In this document: piece by piece, positions 38,948 through 42,984 of the stretch
Numbering within the stretch: the stretch's first letter is position 1
Layout of the letters: the number at the start of each line of letters is the position of its first letter
Assembly (NCBI GenBank): GCA_900541045.1
Contig: UQID01000022.1
Coordinates: 1 to 42,984, forward strand
DNA: 42,984 nt
Source: an uncultured Collinsella sp.
GTDB lineage: Bacteria; Actinomycetota; Coriobacteriia; Coriobacteriales; Coriobacteriaceae
Direction of reading: 5' to 3'
Notes under the pieces: model-generated
What the model saw: the letters and a program-made list of their open reading frames with translations, nothing else
Databases searched by the model: none
Told to the model about the DNA's origin: nothing
Made by a program: the position numbers and the translations under genes

Positions 38948-41194
38948 TTACTCGGCGTCGTGGTGACGGCGGGGCTTGCGGCCTCCGTTGTCGCCGGGAC
39001 GGCGCGGACGGTCACTGCGCTCGGAGCGCTCGCGACGCGAACGCTCACGGCGCTGGAAGTGCTCGCCGTCGCCCTCGGAGGCACCCTCGGCGCGAGCCGG
39101 GGCCTCGGGCTTGTCAAGACGATCGAGCGAGATCTTGCCGCGATCGTCGACCTCGATGACGACGACCTTGACCTCGTCGCCCACGTTGAGGACATCCTCG
39201 ACCTTCTCCACGCGGCCCTTGGCAACGCGGGAGATGTGCAGCAGGCCGTCCTTGCCGGGCAGCAGGTTGACGAAGGCGCCGAAGGGCTGGATGGAGACCA
39301 CGCGACCGGTGTACTCCTCGCCCGGCTCGGGAACCTTGATGATGAGCTTGATGCGTTCGACGGCCTGGTCGACGGACTCGCCGGTGCCGCCGACAAAGAC
39401 GGTGCCGTCCTCCTGGATGTCGACCGAAGCGCCGGTCTCGTCCTGGATACCGCGGATGACCTTGCCGCCGGAACCGATGACGTCGCGGATCTTGTCGGTC
39501 GGAACCTGGATGGAGACGATGCGCGGGGCGGTGCTGCGCGTGGTGTGACGCGGCTCGGGGATTACATCGAGCATCTTCTGCAGGATGAAAGCACGACCCT
39601 CCTTGGCCTGCTGCAGGGCGCGGGCCAGGATGTCGAAGGTAAGACCGGTGGCCTTGTTATCCATCTGCAGGGCGGTGATGCCCTCGGTGGTGCCGGTGAC
39701 CTTAAAGTCCATGTCGCCCAGGAAGTCCTCGAGACCCTGGATGTCGGACAGGACCACGGTCTTTCCCTCCTCCTGGATCAGGCCCATGGCGATACCGGAA
39801 ACCGGGCGCTTAATGGGCACGCCGCCGTCCATAAGGGCGAGCGTGGAGCCGCAGGTCGAAGCCATCGAAGAGGAGCCGTTGGACTCCATGACCTCGGAGA
39901 CGACGCGGATGGCGTAGGGGAACTCGTTCTCGTCGGGGAGCACCGGAAGCAGAGCGCGCTCGGCAAGGTTGCCGTGACCGATCTCGCGACGCTTGGGGCT
40001 GCCCATGCGGCCGGTCTCGCCGGTGCAGAACGGCGGGAAGTTGTAGTGGTGCATGTAGCGCTTGCCCTCGGTGGGCTCGATGGTATCCAGACGCTGGCCC
40101 TCGTTGAGCATGCCGAGCGACAGGACGGAGAGCACCTGGGTCTGGCCGCGCTGGAACAGGCCGGAGCCGTGAACGAGCGGCAAGTAGTTGTCCTTCACCA
40201 TGATGGGACGGATCTCATCGGCGGCACGGCCGTCGACGCGCTCACCGGTCTCGACGACCATGGTGCGCATGGCCTTCTTCTCGAGCTTCTTGAGCGCCAC
40301 AGGGATCTCGCGCTCCCAAGCGGCCTGCTCCTCCTCGGTGAACTCGGCACGGATGGACTCCTTCAGAGCCTCGACCTTGCCGATACGGGAGAGCTTGTCG
40401 GCGTCGCGAAGGGCGGCTGCCATCTCGTCGTAGTGAGCGAAGATGCGCTCCTGGACCTCCTCGACGGGTTGGTCGAGCGGGTACTCCTTCTTGACGATGG
40501 GGCCGTTGACCTGCTCCCACTCGGCGACGAACTCGTGTTGAGCCTGGCAGAAGGCAGCAAGGGCTTCCTGGCCAAACTTCATAGCGGCGAGCATATCATC
40601 CTCGGAGATCTCCTCGGCGCCGGCCTCGACCATCGAAATGAAGTCGGCAGAGCCGCCCAGCTCCAGGTCCAGGTCGGAGTTCTCGCGCTCCTCATAGGTG
40701 GGGTTGACGATAAACTCGCCGGTCTCCACGTTGCGGCCGATGCGCACGCAGGCAAGCGGGCCCTCGAAGGGCACGCCGCCGAGCGTCATGGCCAGAGAAG
40801 CACCCATGACGTTGATGACGTCGAAGGGGTTGACCTGGTCGGCGACGAGCGAGGTAGCGACGATGTGCACCTCGTTGCGGAAGCCGTCCGGAAAGCTCGG
40901 GCGAATCGGGCGGTCGATCATGCGCGCGGTGAGCGTGGCCTTCTCGCTGGGACGGCCCTCACGCTTGAGGTAGCCACCCGGGATGCGGCCAGCGGCGTAC
41001 ATCTTCTCGTTGAAGTCGACGGTCAGCGGGAAGAAGTCGTAATTCTTACGCTCCTTAGAGACGACCACGGTGTCGAGCATCGTGGTATCGCCCTGCTTGA
41101 CCAGACAGGCGCCGGTGGCCTGCTTGGCAAGCTCGCCGGACTCAAAGGTGTAGGTCTTGCCGTACAGCTCAAAGGTCTTGGATACGAGTGTCAT
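38948..41194 (-). CDS. pnp: Polynucleotide phosphorylase, 748 aa
   Basis: A 3'-5' phosphorolytic exoribonuclease. Two RNase PH domains (about 10-230 and 325-545, with VVVSKERKNYDFFPLTVDF and FPPFCTGETGRMGSPKRREIGHG) flank an alpha-helical domain, followed by a KH domain (IGSGGKVIRGIQDETGASVDI) and an S1 domain (GEEYTGRVVSIQPFGAFVNL). The C-terminus is a basic, arginine-rich tail (RRERSRRERSERSDRPRR) absent from many homologues and possibly RNA- or partner-binding. It follows rpsO, the classical rpsO-pnp order. Confidence 0.97.
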   Translation of the reverse strand: MTLVSKTFELYGKTYTFESGELAKQATGACLVKQGDTTMLDTVVVSKERKNYDFFPLTVDFNEKMYAAGRIPGGYLKREGRPSEKATLTARMIDRPIRPSFPDGFRNEVHIVATSLVADQVNPFDVINVMGASLAMTLGGVPFEGPLACVRIGRNVETGEFIVNPTYEERENSDLDLELGGSADFISMVEAGAEEISEDDMLAAMKFGQEALAAFCQAQHEFVAEWEQVNGPIVKKEYPLDQPVEEVQERIFAHYDEMAAALRDADKLSRIGKVEALKESIRAEFTEEEQAAWEREIPVALKKLEKKAMRTMVVETGERVDGRAADEIRPIMVKDNYLPLVHGSGLFQRGQTQVLSVLSLGMLNEGQRLDTIEPTEGKRYMHHYNFPPFCTGETGRMGSPKRREIGHGNLAERALLPVLPDENEFPYAIRVVSEVMESNGSSSMASTCGSTLALMDGGVPIKRPVSGIAMGLIQEEGKTVVLSDIQGLEDFLGDMDFKVTGTTEGITALQMDNKATGLTFDILARALQQAKEGRAFILQKMLDVIPEPRHTTRSTAPRIVSIQVPTDKIRDVIGSGGKVIRGIQDETGASVDIQEDGTVFVGGTGESVDQAVERIKLIIKVPEPGEEYTGRVVSIQPFGAFVNLLPGKDGLLHISRVAKGRVEKVEDVLNVGDEVKVVVIEVDDRGKISLDRLDKPEAPARAEGASEGDGEHFQRRERSRRERSERSDRPRRPGDNGGRKPRRHHDAE

Positions 41195-41297
41195 TGTTCT
41201 CCTTTACCCCACAGGCCCCTTGCCTGCGGGCTTCTCATGTGACGCGGGCCCCCTGCCCCCGCCACGCTTCAGAGCGTGATTGTTCACGCCCTTACAC

Positions 41298-41330
41298 AAA
41301 AAGAGCGCCCCGCTGCGCAGGACGCTCTTA
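41298..41330 (-). terminator. Terminator after rpsO
   Basis: AAGAGCG and CGCTCTT pair; on the minus strand TTTTTGTG follows. It lies between rpsO and pnp and may allow partial read-through. A second hairpin (CACGCT TCAG AGCGTG, 41261-41276) is close by. Confidence 0.75.
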
Positions 41331-41344
41331 GCATGTACAAATCC

Positions 41345-41623
41345 TTACTGGATGTTGTCGCGGATGCCCAGAGCCTTGATGAGCTCACGGTACTCGACGA
41401 TGTCGTTCTTCTTGATGTAGGAGAGAAGACGACGACGGCGGCCGACGAGCATGAGCAGGCCACGACGGGTGTGGAAGTCCTTCTGGTGGGACTTCATGTG
41501 CTCGGTCAGCTCCTTGATGCGCTCGGACAGGATGGCGACCTGAACCTTGGGGTTGCCGGTGTCGACCGGGGTGTTACCGAACTGGGCAGTCAGCTCAGCC
41601 TTGCGCTCTTTGGAAACAGTCAT
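41345..41623 (-). CDS. rpsO: 30S ribosomal protein S15, 92 aa
   Basis: Binds the central domain of 16S rRNA early in small subunit assembly. VGRRRRLLSYIKKNDIVEYRELIKALGIR and HFHTRRGLL-like (here DFHTRRGLLMLVG) are the conserved S15 helices. The start is the ATG at 41623, 5 nt after AAAGGTG; the longer open frame to 41719 runs through the promoter. S15 commonly represses its own translation through its leader. Confidence 0.96.
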   Translation of the reverse strand: MTVSKERKAELTAQFGNTPVDTGNPKVQVAILSERIKELTEHMKSHQKDFHTRRGLLMLVGRRRRLLSYIKKNDIVEYRELIKALGIRDNIQ

Positions 41624-41643
41624 TGTTTCACCTTTCGTTTCTT

Positions 41644-41665
41644 GTCGCCCGCGGGCGACATTATA
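41644..41665 (-). promoter_or_regulatory. rpsO -10 element and palindromic leader
   Basis: TATAAT at 41665-41660 is followed immediately by the perfect 16-bp palindrome GTCGCCCGCGGGCGAC (41644-41659), which ends about 20 nt before the rpsO ATG. A -35 is not clear. The palindrome would form a stem at the very 5' end of the mRNA, next to the ribosome binding site, and may be the S15 feedback element or a protein operator. Confidence 0.55.
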
Positions 41666-41761
41666 CGCCTCGGACTGGGAAGCCGCCGGTGGAGCGAGCA
41701 TCCAAGGTCGAGGTACCAACAGGTCGGTATGTTACCACAAGCGGCCCGCGCCTGCGCATCA

Positions 41762-42511
41762 TCACCGACCCAACATGAATTCCATCGCACGGAGGCGCTG
41801 ATCGGTGTGCGTCGCAGCCCAAACATGCGAAAGCCCCAATAAAAAGGCAGCGGTATGGGGATCGATCCTCTCGGCCATGAGTGCATCGAAGGTCATGGAC
41901 ATGAGGGCGCGCAGCCACGCGACCTCACCGGTCGACACCAGCTCGGCACCCGGAACGCTCGACGCGCACGACCCGCACATGAGCCCGCCCACCCGGGGCG
42001 AAAAATACGACAGCATGGGGTCTCCGCACAGCACGCAGGCCGAAAAATCGGGTCGATAGCCAACGTGCGACAGCAGCTTAAAGACATATGCCGCCACAAG
42101 TAGATCCATATGCGCCGTGTCGAGCCCGCTGCCCACCAGGGCAAGCGCTCGCTGCGTGATGGCAAAGGTAAATGGATCCTCGGCGTCCTCAAACGAGCAC
42201 ACGCGCGCGACCTCGGCGATCGCGCTTGCGGCACAGGTCGTCTCGTAATCGGGCGCAGCGCCGAGCGGCGCCTCCATAAGCTCGGCCTGGGAAACCACGT
42301 CGAGCGACCGTCCATGCGCGAGCAGCATATCGACGGTGCAGAACAGCTCGCAGCGCGCAGCAAGGCGCCCACCGGGTTTGCGGGCGCCCTTTGCCACGGC
42401 GCGAACCTGCCGACCCCGCTCGTCAAGCATTGTCAAGATCAGGTCCGTCTCTTTGAGCTTCGTCTTATCGAGGACGAGCACCTTCGTGCGATATGTCCGG
42501 GAGCCTGCCAT
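41762..42511 (-). CDS. recO: DNA repair protein RecO, 249 aa
   Basis: Loads RecA onto gapped DNA together with RecR. The N-terminal OB fold has RTKVLVLDKTKLKETDLILTM and RQVRAVAKGARKP, and a C-terminal zinc finger has CVLCGDPM and CGSC (four cysteines). The length is typical. It starts 15 nt after the era stop, the common era-recO order. There is a gap of about 140 nt to rpsO. Confidence 0.93.
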   Translation of the reverse strand: MAGSRTYRTKVLVLDKTKLKETDLILTMLDERGRQVRAVAKGARKPGGRLAARCELFCTVDMLLAHGRSLDVVSQAELMEAPLGAAPDYETTCAASAIAEVARVCSFEDAEDPFTFAITQRALALVGSGLDTAHMDLLVAAYVFKLLSHVGYRPDFSACVLCGDPMLSYFSPRVGGLMCGSCASSVPGAELVSTGEVAWLRALMSMTFDALMAERIDPHTAAFLLGLSHVWAATHTDQRLRAMEFMLGR

Positions 42512-42526
42512 GCGCGCCGCGCGTCC

Positions 42527-42935
42527 TTAGTCCTCGGCGTTGTAGCCGAAGCGGCGAATCTGGGCCTCATCGTCACGCCAACCGGCCTTGACCTTCACGT
42601 CCAGCTCCAAAAAGACCTGCGTGCCAAAGATGCGCTCAAGATCGCGACGGGCGTCGATACCGATATGCTTGATCATCTCGCCGCCCTTGCCGATGATGAT
42701 GCCCTTTTGGCCCTCACGCTCGACGTAAATGGTGGCGTGCACGCGCAGCACCTTCTTGGTCTGCTCGAGCGCATCGCAGATCACGCCAACGGAGTGCGGG
42801 ATCTCATCACGGGTGCGGCGCAAGACCTTCTCGCGCACAAACTCGGCAACGAGCGTCTCATCGGAAGCGTCGGTACCCATGTCCTCGGGGAACCAACGCG
42901 GACCCTCGGGCAAAAAGTGCGCAACGGTCTCGATA
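42527..42935 (-). CDS. era: GTPase Era, C-terminal part (cut by contig end)
   Basis: Only the last ~136 residues remain: the end of the G domain linker (ETVAHFLPEGPRWFPEDM), the helix with FVREKVLRRTRDEIPHSVGV, and the KH domain with GIIIGKGGEMIKHIG, which binds the 3' end of 16S rRNA. The G domain should lie to the right but is missing, because the sequence becomes adapter at 42936. The first six residues of the open frame beyond this point come from the adapter. Confidence 0.93.
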
Positions 42936-42984
42936 CTGTCTCTTATACACATCTGACGCTGCCGACGAAGCTAGAAGTGTAGAT
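42936..42984. other. Sequencing adapter, not genomic
   Basis: CTGTCTCTTATACACATCT is the reverse complement of the Nextera (Tn5) mosaic end. It is followed by GACGCTGCCGACGA, the matching Nextera adapter arm, then 8 bases (AGCTAGAA) in the i5 index position, then GTGTAGAT, the start of the P5 sequence read in reverse. The order is exactly that of read-through into a library adapter. Confidence 0.97.

Noticed and set aside
38939..41242. 767-aa plus-strand ORF opposite pnp
   Set aside because: It mirrors pnp, which has complete domains. The plus frame is rich in L, G, V and D with no family features, a result of the GC-rich complementary codons.

Overview
The window reads as a contig from a high-GC Gram-positive of the class Coriobacteriia, most likely Collinsella or a close relative. 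This is inferred from gene content, not from any marker search. Actinobacterial signatures (a GarA-like FHA protein next to an FtsR-like MerR regulator, downstream of a CDP-alcohol phosphatidyltransferase) sit beside genes more usual in Firmicutes (RNase J, RNase Y, SpoVS, DegV, DUF1836, and a lexA/yneA-like divergent pair). The last 49 bases are not genomic: they match a Nextera library adapter, so the contig truly ends at about 42935 inside era.

Positions 1-8869 are accessory DNA. A tyrosine recombinase (7085-8575, minus) lies next to a 3' tRNA-like fragment (8826-8869) that probably marks one attachment site of an integrated element. The rest holds a TMD-NBD fused ABC transporter with a small membrane-anchored partner, several tiny genes, and many broken ones: a frameshifted membrane protein, a 5'-truncated DnaQ-type exonuclease, and two small minus-strand genes with in-frame stops. 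Hairpins, a 20-bp palindrome and an 8-bp tandem array also occur here.

Positions 9165-17269 are core genes, mostly on the plus strand: a phosphatidyltransferase, FHA protein, FtsR-like regulator, apt, an NlpC/P60 peptidoglycan hydrolase, DegV, then minus-strand DUF1836 and trxB, and a GT28-type glycolipid glycosyltransferase. A 400-base non-coding block follows (17270-17666). It contains two oppositely oriented copies of an apparently undescribed palindromic repeat, with a conserved loop core and different but self-complementary arms, around a third long hairpin.

Positions 17667-20571 hold dut, nrdR and an SOS module: a YneA-like LysM protein divergent from lexA, with LexA boxes between them, and an acyltransferase-like membrane protein behind lexA.

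Positions 20556-42935 are almost entirely minus strand. In transcription order: era, recO, rpsO, pnp, rnj, ftsK, rodZ, yajQ, rimO, pgsA, cinA, recA, recX, rny, a GHKL ATPase, spoVS, miaB, miaA, hflX. The block combines RNA decay (PNPase, RNase J, RNase Y), tRNA and ribosome modification (MiaA, MiaB, RimO), recombination repair (RecA, RecX, RecO) and division or envelope functions (FtsK, RodZ, PgsA). recA has a consensus promoter with a LexA box in its spacer.
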